A stretch of DNA of 64,000 nucleotides from Pedobacter zeaxanthinifaciens (GTDB taxonomy: Bacteria > Bacteroidota > Bacteroidia > Sphingobacteriales > Sphingobacteriaceae): NCBI RefSeq assembly GCF_003313335.1, contig NZ_QMHP01000002.1, forward strand, positions 62,001 to 126,000, written 5' to 3'. The notes under the pieces were generated by a model that worked only from the letters and a program-made list of their open reading frames with translations, did not search any database and was not told where the DNA came from. The first letter of the stretch is position 1; every line of letters begins with the position of its first letter. A program made the position numbers and the translations under genes. This document shows, piece after piece, positions 32,450 to 41,488 of the stretch.

Positions 32450-33568
32450 TTATAGCATTTTTCTTAAGGTTAAATGTTTCTTGGCAAATTTGGCACCTGT
32501 AGCTTCGTGTATCGCCAACATTTTATCATTAAAATCGCCTACCCAGGATAGTTCTAGTTCAGTATATTGGTTTTTTGGGAGTACATACTCTCCGAGTTTA
32601 ATAAATAAGGCCGATTCTAAACCATGTTTCTGGTAGGCTTGCTTAGTGCCCATTACTATTGCTCGCATCCGTTTTACGCCCCTCCATCGTCTATAAGCAA
32701 ATTTAAGCTTTTGCAACAAACCTAGTTTTCCATTAAAGCCAGTAATCATTTGATTTGCATCCGGAATTAGCACTATAAATGAAGCAGGCTCATTGTCGAT
32801 GTACGCAAACCAGATCAAGTTTTCGTCCATAATTACCTCCATTTGTTTGAAACTCTCTTGCAATGTTTCTTTTTTTATAGGAACAAAATTTTCGAAATCT
32901 TTCCAGCCGTCATTATAGATTTCCATTAAATCATTAATGTATTTTTCGGCTTTGCTTTTCTCGAAGTGTTTGAAAGTGTAACCAGGTTTTGCTGCAACCC
33001 AATTGGCAATTTTGGTAAATCTTGCAGGAAATGGAATGGTCAAATCGATGATATTGGTAATTTGTTCGTAAGCCGTTTCGAATCCGTAGGTTTTAAATAA
33101 ATTATGGTAGTAAGGCAAATGATAATTCATACCGTAGGATGCAGGGATAAAGCCTTCCACTAACAAACCCCAAAAACTATCGTTCTCACCAAAATTGATG
33201 GGGCCTTCCATAGCTTTCATGCCCCTTTCGCTTAACCATTGTTTAGCCGTTTCAAACAGCAGGTTAGCAGCCTTTTGATCATTGATACATTCGAAAAAGC
33301 CAACTCCACCGGTTGCAACTTCATAGCCATAAGCCTTCTTTTCGTTTACGAATGCAGCTATCCTGCCGATGGTTTTATTTTTATCGTCAACTAAAATCCA
33401 TCTAACGCATTGTCCATGTTTGAAAAACGGATTATGTTTAGTGTCAAAAACCTTTTCTACATCTTGGTCAAGCGGCCTAATATATGCTTTATCTGCTCTG
33501 TAGAGCTTCTCTACGATGTTAAGGAATTTCTGTTGCGCTTGCTTGTTGTTAACTAATACGGCTTTCAT
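32450..33568 (-). CDS. Large GNAT-like protein
   Basis: 372 aa. The N-terminal part resembles an acyltransferase fold (RWILVDDKNKTIGRIAAFVN, GVGFFECINDQKAANLLFETAKQWLSERGMKAMEGPINFGENDS), with a second GNAT-like half from about 210 (WFAYIDNEPASFIVLIPDAN, GLESALFIKLGEYV). The double GNAT arrangement is common in a Bacteroidota group of unknown substrate. Possible amino-acid or peptide acylation; not proven. It is convergent with the XRE gene, leaving 23 nt between stops. Confidence 0.65.
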   Translation of the reverse strand: MKAVLVNNKQAQQKFLNIVEKLYRADKAYIRPLDQDVEKVFDTKHNPFFKHGQCVRWILVDDKNKTIGRIAAFVNEKKAYGYEVATGGVGFFECINDQKAANLLFETAKQWLSERGMKAMEGPINFGENDSFWGLLVEGFIPASYGMNYHLPYYHNLFKTYGFETAYEQITNIIDLTIPFPARFTKIANWVAAKPGYTFKHFEKSKAEKYINDLMEIYNDGWKDFENFVPIKKETLQESFKQMEVIMDENLIWFAYIDNEPASFIVLIPDANQMITGFNGKLGLLQKLKFAYRRWRGVKRMRAIVMGTKQAYQKHGLESALFIKLGEYVLPKNQYTELELSWVGDFNDKMLAIHEATGAKFAKKHLTLRKML

Positions 33569-33585
33569 GTGGGGCTAAAATAACA

Positions 33586-33612
33586 AAAAGCCCCGATAAA
33601 TTAGGGGCTTTT
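33586..33612 (-). terminator. Terminator of the small acidic-protein gene
   Basis: AAAAGCCCC / GGGGCTTTT, loop of 9 nt, with a T-tract on the minus strand. It lies 36 nt after the acidic-protein stop and before the GNAT-like gene start. Confidence 0.85.
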
Positions 33613-33647
33613 GCATTTAGTATTCTTTTTATGAGTTTGCTATCTAA

Positions 33648-33839
33648 TTAATAGTCGTCATCATCATCGTCGAAACTGTCAAAGGTATCAATGTCGTCAA
33701 GAGGCATGTCAAAATCATCTTCATCCTCATCTACGTTTTTCTCATCTTGGATATCATCCAATTCCTCGTCCATTTCCTCTTTCTTAGAATTTGGCTTGCC
33801 TGTTGGCTTGTTTTGAATAGGTTTCTTTGGCGTTTTCAT
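33648..33839 (-). CDS. Small low-complexity charged protein
   Basis: 63 aa: a lysine/proline-rich N-terminus (MKTPKKPIQNKPTGKPNSKK) and a strongly acidic tail (DEDEDDFDMPLDDID then a run of Asp). It is probably intrinsically disordered. Similar small acidic proteins are seen in Sphingobacteriaceae, with no known role. A candidate -7 box, TATTTTTG, lies at 33946-33953, giving a leader of about 100 nt, and a strong terminator follows. Confidence 0.6.
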   Translation of the reverse strand: MKTPKKPIQNKPTGKPNSKKEEMDEELDDIQDEKNVDEDEDDFDMPLDDIDTFDSFDDDDDDY

Positions 33840-33945
33840 TACACAAAAAATTGTTAAAGTTCCGAAAGTTAAATGCTCTAAATAAAGTTACAAAAATGTT
33901 TTCTGAAATAGAAAATAGTTGTGTTTGTTTATTTTTATAATGGCC

Positions 33946-33953
33946 CAAAAATA
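33946..33953 (-). promoter_or_regulatory. -7 element upstream of the acidic-protein gene
   Basis: TATTTTTG on the minus strand, perfect TAnnTTTG, about 107 nt before the ATG. A -33 TTTG was not found at usual spacing. Confidence 0.4.
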
Positions 33954-34263
33954 GAATAAAAACCACTTTTTGAAAACTTTTTTTGATTTTTTTAGGCTCG
34001 AAAATCGCCTCGTGATAAGCCCTTGGTTATAAACTAAAAAAGCGTCCTAATTACGAAAATCGGGACGCTTTTAACACACAAATGAAACCTGAATTGAGAT
34101 ATGATTTTAGGTTAGGTTAAAAAATATCTTTGTCAATCCTATAAGAACGCTCTCAGAACAAACAATTAATGTTTGCTTAATTTCTTATAACAAGTTTAAT
34201 ACAAAAAACACGAACTTACATGCTTATTTAGTGAGTGGTAGTAAAATTTGAGTGAACGGTATT
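33954..34263. other. Gene-free spacer
   Basis: About 310 nt without credible ORF. It contains A- and T-tracts, a GGCTCGAAAATCGCC fold, and the GC-rich hairpin at 34038-34072. The remainder shows no repeat or promoter that I could support. Confidence 0.5.
34038..34072. terminator. Bidirectional terminator hairpin
   Basis: AAAAGCGTCC pairs with GGACGCTTTT, loop of 15 nt, with A- and T-tracts on both sides. It probably ends the sensor-kinase transcript from the minus strand, though it lies 190 nt past the stop. It could also end an unseen plus-strand RNA. Confidence 0.65.
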
Positions 34264-37206
34264 TTAGGCGTTCAAAGGTAGTTCTAAGGTCACTGTTGTG
34301 CCTGTTTTTCCGTTCTGTTTAATGTCAAGGTGTATAGGTTTTGCTTCAATTTTATTCAGTAGGTTAATTCGTTCCTTAGTTAAATCCATTCCTTTACTAT
34401 TATGGCCTTGCTTTTTCTCAGCTAAGGAGTTGTCTATTCCAACGCCATCATCAGTAATACTAATTAGCAATGTGTCTTTTGCCGTAGCTTTGATTTCGAG
34501 GCTGATATTGCCACCTTCTTCTTTAGGCATAATGCCATGCCAAATGGCATTTTCAATGTAGGGCTGCAATAACATCGAAGGAATTAAGGTTTCCTCTTTG
34601 TCAATGTCATCAGCTACTGTTATTTTAAATTGTAATTTCTCTCCAAATCGGTTTTTTTCGAGTGTTAAATATAGCTGCAGATAGTTTAGTTCTTCTTCCA
34701 ATGAAATGTAGCTTTGCGTACATATTTCCAAGTTCTTTCTAATCAGCTTTGCAAAACCAGTAAGGATTTTATTGGCGGAGGCGGTATTTTTTGTGTTAAT
34801 GAAATGTTGGATAGAATTCATTACGTTGAATACAAAATGCGGGTTCATCATGGCCTGTAATGCCTGCTGTTCTAACATTAAAATCCTGTTTTTAAGCAGT
34901 AGCTTTTCTTGCTCCTTATTTTTTTGTCGCTTGGTAATGTTAACACTGCTGATATAAATAAGGTATGCTCCAAGTAATAGGGCTGTGGCAATAAACCACC
35001 ACGATTGATAAAACCTTTTTTCTAGGTTTAGTTTGATTTTTGCAGGTTTGCTCCAAGTACTGTTTTGGCTTTTTGCACTCACCTCAAAAATATATTGTCC
35101 AGGTTCTAAAGACGAAAGTTCGACTCTGCGATTTTTAGTTTCGATCCAAGATTGATTGCCCTTTAATCGGTATCGGTAAGTGATATTCCTGTTTTTAAAG
35201 TCAACGGCAGCATAATTAATGGTAATACTGAGATCTTTTGTTGGAATACTGAAACTGTTTTGTGTTAAATTTAACGCAACTTTATTATTCACTACCGAAG
35301 TAATGTAAATATTTGGAGCTTCGGTTTGTTGTAAAGTGTGATTGTATTTAAAATAAACTAAGCCGTTGTTAGTGGCAAAATAGGCAGTGTCTTTATCAAT
35401 GTATAAGTCGTTCAAATCGTCGGAAAAAATGCCATTTAAATCGTCAAATGCACTTACCTGTGCTTTTTTTTGTTTAAAAGAAATGCGGTTAATACCCGTG
35501 TTGCTAATGGCCCACAAATAACCATCGCGTACGAAAAGTTTGTTGATGATATTGCTGCTAAGGCCTTTGGTGTGATTGAGCAGGTGGGTAATTTTCCCGT
35601 CTTTTAAAATAACGATGCCATAACCATCCGTAGCCATTGCTATACTGCCGTCGGCAAGTTGTCTAATGTCGTTAATTCGCTTAGAAAGGATATTGTACTT
35701 CTCGTAATGTTTGTTGAGCTTATTGTGGTTAAATTCCGATAATCCACTAATGTTTGAAAACCACAAGTTTTGATCTTTATCGTAAAACACCCGATAAGAT
35801 CTGTCTTTAAAAAAATCTCTTTGTTCCTTATACTTAAAAGCTGAAAATTCTAACTTGTTCCTATCGTTGATAATTACTACCCCCGAGGAAAGCGATAAAG
35901 TAAGTTTGGTAGTTGAGTCGATGGTGAAATTTTTAATCACAAATACATTATCGTTCAATTCCCTTAAAAACTTAAAGCTGTTGGATTGAGGATAATTGGA
36001 ATTAACAGAGCCCAGTCCAAGGTCGGAGGCGAAAAAAATGCGATTATTCAAATCGTCTCTAACCAATTGTTTGATCACTGCAAACTTATTGGCATCAGGA
36101 AGTTGAATGGTATTAATTTTCTTCGTAGCAATAAATAAAATATTAATGGTGCCATCACTACTTCCTAGCCATAAACGATTGCTTTTATCTTTAATGATAC
36201 TTTTAACCATTGGCTTTTCCAATCCATTGACTTTTCCAAAAGTATACAGTTGATCTTTGAGTTGGGGAAGTTTATAGATGCCATTTTTGGTAGTAAACCA
36301 CAGGTTGCCCTGGTTGTCGCGTATAGTTTGGTTAATGCCAACATTGGCTAAAAATCGCTTATTGTTTTGATCATCGATATCAATTCCGAAAACACCATTT
36401 TCATTGCCCAGCCACAAACGTTTTTCTCCCAAAAAAATATAACCCAAATCAGAATTGATGAGCTGTTTGTTTAATTTTAAGACCGTTGTCTGTGTACCAT
36501 TTTTAAGCAATTGCAAACCTTCTTCATTCAAAAAATAAATGGCATCCTGTTGCTTGTTAATTGCTTTGTAGGATAGCGGGAAAAAGCTATTGGAAGTTTT
36601 TACAAAGTTGCCGTTTGCCAAAACAAAGTTTGCAGATTTGTTGATCGCTCTAATTTTGCCTTTTTCATCTTCGTAAATGAAAGCATTCTGAAATTTATAT
36701 TGGCTGTTATTTGATAAGAATTTTTTGGTTTGTTTGCCGTCCCACGAACCGATGATGTTATTGTTGGTGCCGAACCACAAATTTCCTTTACTATCCTCCA
36801 AAAAAGAAACTACAACACCATTAAAATTAAGTTCTTTTAAAGCTGCGTCATTGCTTTCGTTGTGTATTTTGCCATCCAAAAAATAACTGAGCTGGCCATT
36901 TAGCGCCATAAACCAAAGCCTTCCCTTGCTGTCTTCCCTAATTTGTAATACTTGGTTATCAGGTAATCCGTCATCTACCGAAAAATTTTCAAACACCGAA
37001 CCATCAAATCTGCTTACGCCTGCATCGGTAGCAACCCAAATGAAACCTTTTTTATCCTGTAACGTATAAAAACAATTATTGCTGGGTAAGCCATCTTTAG
37101 TAGTATAATGTGGTAAAAATACAGTTTGAGCCAAGCTTTTAGAAGCAATCAGCAGCAGTAAATAAAAACAATAACTCAGTATTTTAATGGTTTTCATTGT
37201 GCTCAA
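34264..37206 (-). CDS. Two-component sensor with periplasmic propeller and LytS-type histidine kinase
   Basis: 980 aa. Signal peptide (ILSYCFYLLLLIASKSLAQ), about 14 Reg_prop propeller blades (DKKGFIWVATDAGVSRFDGS, DSKGRLWFMALNG) up to about residue 645, a Y_Y_Y domain (ITYRYRLKGNQSWIETKNR), one transmembrane helix (WWFIATALLLGAYLIYISSV, about 735-757), then a His_kinase domain with the phospho-acceptor His near 790 (QAMMNPHFVFNVMNSIQHF) and an ATPase part (PYIENAIWHGIMPKEEGG, DDGVGIDN). Unlike hybrid systems it has no receiver; it pairs with the LytTR regulator four bases upstream. Senses a periplasmic signal, ligand unknown. Confidence 0.92.
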   Translation of the reverse strand: MSTMKTIKILSYCFYLLLLIASKSLAQTVFLPHYTTKDGLPSNNCFYTLQDKKGFIWVATDAGVSRFDGSVFENFSVDDGLPDNQVLQIREDSKGRLWFMALNGQLSYFLDGKIHNESNDAALKELNFNGVVVSFLEDSKGNLWFGTNNNIIGSWDGKQTKKFLSNNSQYKFQNAFIYEDEKGKIRAINKSANFVLANGNFVKTSNSFFPLSYKAINKQQDAIYFLNEEGLQLLKNGTQTTVLKLNKQLINSDLGYIFLGEKRLWLGNENGVFGIDIDDQNNKRFLANVGINQTIRDNQGNLWFTTKNGIYKLPQLKDQLYTFGKVNGLEKPMVKSIIKDKSNRLWLGSSDGTINILFIATKKINTIQLPDANKFAVIKQLVRDDLNNRIFFASDLGLGSVNSNYPQSNSFKFLRELNDNVFVIKNFTIDSTTKLTLSLSSGVVIINDRNKLEFSAFKYKEQRDFFKDRSYRVFYDKDQNLWFSNISGLSEFNHNKLNKHYEKYNILSKRINDIRQLADGSIAMATDGYGIVILKDGKITHLLNHTKGLSSNIINKLFVRDGYLWAISNTGINRISFKQKKAQVSAFDDLNGIFSDDLNDLYIDKDTAYFATNNGLVYFKYNHTLQQTEAPNIYITSVVNNKVALNLTQNSFSIPTKDLSITINYAAVDFKNRNITYRYRLKGNQSWIETKNRRVELSSLEPGQYIFEVSAKSQNSTWSKPAKIKLNLEKRFYQSWWFIATALLLGAYLIYISSVNITKRQKNKEQEKLLLKNRILMLEQQALQAMMNPHFVFNVMNSIQHFINTKNTASANKILTGFAKLIRKNLEICTQSYISLEEELNYLQLYLTLEKNRFGEKLQFKITVADDIDKEETLIPSMLLQPYIENAIWHGIMPKEEGGNISLEIKATAKDTLLISITDDGVGIDNSLAEKKQGHNSKGMDLTKERINLLNKIEAKPIHLDIKQNGKTGTTVTLELPLNA

Positions 37207-37210
37207 GGCC

Positions 37211-37999
37211 TTATGGTTTTTCGTTTTGCGAAACGGCGTACAGCTTTAGTTTGTCAAAAAAATCACTTGCCCGCCTTCTTGATACCGCAATACGCTCATC
37301 ATTAACCAATAACAATAACAAACCGTTTTTATTGCTGTACTCTTTTACGTATTTAAGGTTAACAATACTCGATTTATGTACCCGTACAAACCGGTCTTCA
37401 GGTAAAATTTCCTCATAGTCTTTCAGCACTTTCGAAACGGTGGCTTTTTCTCTATTTTTTAAATGGAAGATGGAATAATTACTATCAGCTTCAATATGGA
37501 TAATGTCATCAACCTCAACTACACGGTAACCCTGTCCAATAGGTAAAGTTAACCTGTTAATGCCTTTTTGTTCTTTTAAATCAGTTTCGAGATTTTTTAA
37601 GCTGCTATTTTTAATTAGCGCATTGGTTTTAAGGAGATGGTGTTTAGCCGCTTTTTCTACCGCTTCGATAAGTTCATCGATATCAATTGGTTTAAGTAGG
37701 TAATCGATGGCGTTAGCTTTAATTGCCTTTAATGCATATTGATCATAAGCGGTAGTAAATACCACCGTAGCGTTGGCTTCCTGCACCTGCGGAATTAAAG
37801 AAAAGCCATTTTCACCTGGCATGGCAATATCCAAAAAAATAAGGTCAATTTCATATTGCTGCAACAGCGTACGTGCCTCGCTAACTGATTTTGCAATACC
37901 ACAAATGTTTACCTGCGGGCAGTTTTCTTGCAATAAAAAGTAAAGTGATGAGCGGGCAAATTCCTCATCGTCAACAATAATGGTATTTAGTGTAGCCAT
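37211..37999 (-). CDS. LytTR-family response regulator
   Basis: 262 aa. Receiver domain (about 1-120) with acidic DD at 10-11, phospho-acceptor Asp57 in IDLIFLDIAMPGENGF, and the Lys of LLKPIDIDEL. The LytTR DNA-binding domain fills about 150-255 (YRVVEVDDIIHIEADSNYSIFHL, VRVHKSSIVNLKYVKEY). It activates genes by binding direct repeats. It lies upstream of, and partly adjacent to, its sensor gene in one operon, and is divergent from the ferritin-like pair at 38130, which is a candidate target. Confidence 0.94.
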   Translation of the reverse strand: MATLNTIIVDDEEFARSSLYFLLQENCPQVNICGIAKSVSEARTLLQQYEIDLIFLDIAMPGENGFSLIPQVQEANATVVFTTAYDQYALKAIKANAIDYLLKPIDIDELIEAVEKAAKHHLLKTNALIKNSSLKNLETDLKEQKGINRLTLPIGQGYRVVEVDDIIHIEADSNYSIFHLKNREKATVSKVLKDYEEILPEDRFVRVHKSSIVNLKYVKEYSNKNGLLLLLVNDERIAVSRRRASDFFDKLKLYAVSQNEKP

Positions 38000-38129
38000 G
38001 CTTTAGTTTGGCTCAATTTATCAAAAATGTAGGTAAATCGAAAAAAAAGTATCGGTACTGAAATCCGTATCGCAATAATTACCGTAAATGACTTCAAACA
38101 ACCTTTTCATTCAAATTAAAACTTGCATT

Positions 38130-38849
38130 ATGGAAAATTTAAATGTGAACAAATCATCCTCTGCCAATGAAGCTGATGTTTTTCCGGGTAAATTGCAACG
38201 ACGAGCTTTTTTACAATATGCCGGAGCCTCAGCTGCGGCGCTAGCCCTTACCACCGCTGGATGTAAAAAAGACAGATCGCCAATACTATCTTTTGGCGCA
38301 ACGCTGGATTTTAAAGACGATTTCGGCGTGTTGAACTATGCCTATGCACTAGAGCAGTTAGAAGCGGCTTTCTACACACAAGTTGCTGCAAATCCGCCAG
38401 CAAACTTTACTACCGCTCAAAGAAATTACTTTCAAGATGTGCAGTATCATGAAATTGCACACCGCGAATTTTTTAAGAAAGCCTTAGGTACTGCTGCAAT
38501 TGGAAGTTTGGAAGTGGATTTTTCGTCCATTAATTTCAGTGACGGCGCAAGCGTATTAGCTGCCGCAAAAACTTTCGAAGATTTAGGTGTAGCTGCCTAC
38601 AACGGTGCAGGAGTGAGGTTAAAAACTGATGCCTACTTGGTAATCGCTGGTCAAATTGTATCTGTAGAAGCACGTCATGCTGCCTGGGTACGTGATCAAA
38701 TTAGCAACGGTAGCTTCTCTGATCTTAATGATCTTACCGCACTTGGCGCCAACGTAGCAGGCGGTTTAGATGGTGCATTAACACCAGATAAGGTATTAAA
38801 CGCTGCTAGTAAATTCATCAAAACTAAAATTAACGTGATTAATCTTTAA
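38130..38849 (+). CDS. Exported ferritin-like protein with Tat/lipoprotein signal
   Basis: 239 aa from the ATG at 38130. Twin-arginine signal LQRRAFLQYAGASAAALALT ending in a lipobox TTAGC, so probably a Tat-exported lipoprotein. Ferritin_2-type four-helix bundle with expected iron ligands: YALEQLEAAFY, YHEIAHREFF (ExxH), KTFEDLGVAAY, SVEARHAAWVRD (ExxH). Family members are linked to desiccation and oxidative stress; iron storage or oxidase activity is not proven. Followed after 19 nt by a paralogue. Confidence 0.85.
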   Translation: MENLNVNKSSSANEADVFPGKLQRRAFLQYAGASAAALALTTAGCKKDRSPILSFGATLDFKDDFGVLNYAYALEQLEAAFYTQVAANPPANFTTAQRNYFQDVQYHEIAHREFFKKALGTAAIGSLEVDFSSINFSDGASVLAAAKTFEDLGVAAYNGAGVRLKTDAYLVIAGQIVSVEARHAAWVRDQISNGSFSDLNDLTALGANVAGGLDGALTPDKVLNAASKFIKTKINVINL

Positions 38850-38868
38850 TCTTTAAAACCTAGAAATT

Positions 38869-39723
38869 ATGAATATCTTAAACATATTAGACGAGATTGA
38901 GAAAGTTGATGGTGAGATTTACGAGCGCATTAGTCCACGTAGAAAAGCAATGCAGGATTTTTTCCAAGTAGGTAAAAAAATCTCATTGGCAGCATTACCT
39001 TTAGCTTTAGGTTCGTTATTTAACAAAGCCTACGGACAAACCACTCCTTCTACAGTTAACGATGTGCTTAACTTTGCACTAACTTTAGAGTATTTGGAAT
39101 ATCATTTTTATAACCATGCTTTGGTAGCAACGCCTAACTTGGTTCCTGCAGGTGCGCCAAATGGTGCCATAACTACTATCAGGAACCACGAAAAAGCACA
39201 CGTAGATTTATTGAAAGGTGCTTTGGGTGCTAACGCAAGAACGGAGTTGGTTTACGATAACTTCGATTTTACCGCAGGCGGTACTTTTGGTACAGTATAT
39301 TCAGACTATGTAACTTTCCTAAAAGTGGCTACCGCTTTTGAAGATACAGGTGTTAGAGCTTACAAAGGACAAGCGCCAGCGCTAAAAGGAAATGCTGTAT
39401 TAACCACTGCACTTCAAATCCACTCCGTAGAGGCTCGCCATGCATCGCACTTGCGCCAAATGTTGGCAGCTAACGGTGCAACAGGTTTGAAACCTTGGAT
39501 TAGCTTAGGCGCCGGTGGCGTTTCTAACGATACAGGTATTGCTGCGGTAGATCCGGTATATGCTCGTGAAAACAACACGGTGCAGGCCAACATTGAAATT
39601 ACTGCAATTAACGGTACAGCAGTAACTAGAGCGGCAGCAGCAGAATCATTTGATGAATTTTTAACTAAGGCGGAAGTGGTTACCATAGCCAACCTTTTCC
39701 TAAAACCTGGTTTCAAATTGTAG
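38869..39723 (+). CDS. Second exported ferritin-like protein
   Basis: 284 aa. An N-terminal SPRRKAMQDFFQVGKKISLA region carries a twin-arginine-like signal, ending near KAYGQT. The same ferritin-like pattern follows: LTLEYLEYHFY, RNHEKAHVDLL, TAFEDTGVRAY, HSVEARHASHLRQ. It is longer than the first paralogue by a C-terminal extension. The two genes form a tandem pair, probably a heteromeric or duplicated ferritin-like system outside the cytoplasm. Confidence 0.84.
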   Translation: MNILNILDEIEKVDGEIYERISPRRKAMQDFFQVGKKISLAALPLALGSLFNKAYGQTTPSTVNDVLNFALTLEYLEYHFYNHALVATPNLVPAGAPNGAITTIRNHEKAHVDLLKGALGANARTELVYDNFDFTAGGTFGTVYSDYVTFLKVATAFEDTGVRAYKGQAPALKGNAVLTTALQIHSVEARHASHLRQMLAANGATGLKPWISLGAGGVSNDTGIAAVDPVYARENNTVQANIEITAINGTAVTRAAAAESFDEFLTKAEVVTIANLFLKPGFKL

Positions 39724-39772
39724 TTTGTAGTTTAAATGGTGTTCGGGCGGGTGTAAAACTTGCCCGAACTTT

Positions 39773-40276
39773 TTATTTAGAAATTTTAAAGCTCTGCAAA
39801 AACAGCTCCTTATTAGCGCTTTCTTGTCCATTAGGTAAAGCGCATGACAGGCTGTAATAAATGCCGTCAACAAAAATGATGTTCATAAAAATAGATTTTT
39901 GTTGCGTTTCGCTTTTCCCTTCTGTTTGGTAGCTTACATAATTTTTATGCTGCTTAATTTTAATTTCCGAAAGCTCATATTGAGGTAACGTAGTTTGTAA
40001 ACTGTTTAAAAATTCGTTAGCAAACTCATTCGTAGTCACAAGTTTAGTAAATGCTCTTTCTTCAATTTTTAAATTTTGCGCAATAAAACTGTAGGTGGCG
40101 GTATAAATTGCATTGGTGCTATCTTTTAAAGCAAAAGTAGTTCCGGCCGTTTTAGTTGGTGCTGATGGAAAGTTGACGGTAAACTTTTTAGTTAGTTTTT
40201 GTGCATGCCATTTCTTTTGTGCAAAGGCAAAACTACTCACTAATAGTAACACGCAAGCTAACGCAACTTTTCTCAT
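39773..40276 (-). CDS. Small secreted hypothetical protein
   Basis: 167 aa from the ATG at 40276; a TTG two codons upstream gave the longer frame. Signal peptide (VALACVLLLVSSFAFAQ), then a beta/helix domain (FTVNFPSAPTKTAGTTF, YISLSCALPNG-like end). No family recognised with confidence. It lies 10 nt after mqnC, likely co-transcribed. Its relation to menaquinone synthesis is unclear. Confidence 0.7.
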   Translation of the reverse strand: MRKVALACVLLLVSSFAFAQKKWHAQKLTKKFTVNFPSAPTKTAGTTFALKDSTNAIYTATYSFIAQNLKIEERAFTKLVTTNEFANEFLNSLQTTLPQYELSEIKIKQHKNYVSYQTEGKSETQQKSIFMNIIFVDGIYYSLSCALPNGQESANKELFLQSFKISK

Positions 40277-40286
40277 TTTCAATTAT

Positions 40287-41411
40287 TTAATAGTTAATTA
40301 CCTGCTCTTCCAATTGTTCAGGTAGCTCACGATAGTTGTATTTTTGCCCACGTAATTGAGGTTCAAATCCAGCTTCTTTAATGGCTTGTTGTATTCCTTT
40401 TGCTGTAAATCGGTGCGGCGCTCCAGCGGCCGATACTACATTTTCCTCAATCATGATAGAGCCAAAATCATTAGCGCCTGCATGTAAGCACAACTGTGCA
40501 ACTGCTTTTCCAACAGTAAGCCAGCTAGCCTGAATGTTTTTAACGTTAGGTAACATGATGCGGCTTAGCGCAATCATACGCACATATTCATCTCCGGTAA
40601 CATTGTTGCTTATGCCTCTCAAGCGTTTAAGTAAAGTGCCATCATCTTGGAAAGGCCAAGGTATAAATGCTAAGAAACCGTTCGCATCTGCAGGTTTTTC
40701 GCTTTGTACTTCGCGTATCCAAACCAAATGCTCAAAACGTTCTTCAATGGTTTCCACATGGCCAAACATCATCGTTGCCGAGGTGGTAATATCTAATTGG
40801 TGGCAGGCACGCATCACATCCAGCCATTCCTGACCGCCACATTTGCCTTTGGAAATTAAGCGGCGCACCCTATCATTTAAAATTTCGGCACCTGCTCCAG
40901 GTAACGAGTCAAGTCCTGCTTCTTTTAATGCTTTTAGCACTTCCGTATGTGATAAGCCTTCCAGTTTGGCAACATGGGCAATTTCCGGCGGACCTAAAGC
41001 ATGCAATTTAAGGTCTGGATAAAGTTCCTTTAGCCTTTTAAATAGCGTAGTATAAAACTCCAAACCTAAATCCGGATGGTGTCCGCCTTGTAATAAAAGC
41101 TGATCGCCGCCGTACCTAAAGGTTTCCTCAATTTTAATTTTGTAGGTTTCAATATCGGTAATGTAGCTTTCGGCATGTCCGGGCCTACGAAAAAAATTAC
41201 AGAATTTACAATTGGCAATACACACATTGGTTGTATTTACATTCCTGTCTATTTGCCAAGTAACCTTCCCGCTTGGAACCTGTATTTTTCTCAGTTCGTT
41301 AGCCACATAGGCCAAATCGGCTGTGCTGGCATTATGATATAAAAAAATACCTTCCTCTTTGGTTAAAAAGTCGAAGTTTAAGGCACGTTGCAATAATTCT
41401 TCCGTATTCAT
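40287..41411 (-). CDS. mqnC: Cyclic dehypoxanthinyl futalosine synthase (menaquinone synthesis)
   Basis: 374 aa from the ATG at 41411; the longer frame from 41456 is rejected. Radical-SAM enzyme of the futalosine route to menaquinone. The cluster motif is CIANCKFCNFFRRPGH (CxxxCxxC), with GGDQLLLQGGHHPDLG and FHG-type conserved segments following, and ANDFGSIMIEENVVSAAGA near the C-terminus. The group shows that this organism makes menaquinone by the futalosine pathway; other mqn genes are not in the window. Confidence 0.96.
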   Translation of the reverse strand: MNTEELLQRALNFDFLTKEEGIFLYHNASTADLAYVANELRKIQVPSGKVTWQIDRNVNTTNVCIANCKFCNFFRRPGHAESYITDIETYKIKIEETFRYGGDQLLLQGGHHPDLGLEFYTTLFKRLKELYPDLKLHALGPPEIAHVAKLEGLSHTEVLKALKEAGLDSLPGAGAEILNDRVRRLISKGKCGGQEWLDVMRACHQLDITTSATMMFGHVETIEERFEHLVWIREVQSEKPADANGFLAFIPWPFQDDGTLLKRLRGISNNVTGDEYVRMIALSRIMLPNVKNIQASWLTVGKAVAQLCLHAGANDFGSIMIEENVVSAAGAPHRFTAKGIQQAIKEAGFEPQLRGQKYNYRELPEQLEEQVINY

Positions 41412-41415
41412 AACA

Positions 41416-41423
41416 CAAATGTA
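41416..41423 (-). promoter_or_regulatory. -7 element of mqnC, leaderless arrangement
   Basis: TACATTTG on the minus strand, perfect TAnnTTTG, only four bases before the ATG at 41411, as for rluD. Transcription would begin at or within one base of the start codon. Confidence 0.45.
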
Positions 41424-41488
41424 AGTATAATTAGGCTTACAGGTATGGCAGTACAAAGCGTATTAACTAATTTTAACTTCTAAATTAT

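Noticed and set aside
38040..38090. Repeated CCGTA words as LytTR direct-repeat sites
   Set aside because: Spacing is 17 bp instead of the 21-22 bp expected for LytTR half-sites, and the match is weak.
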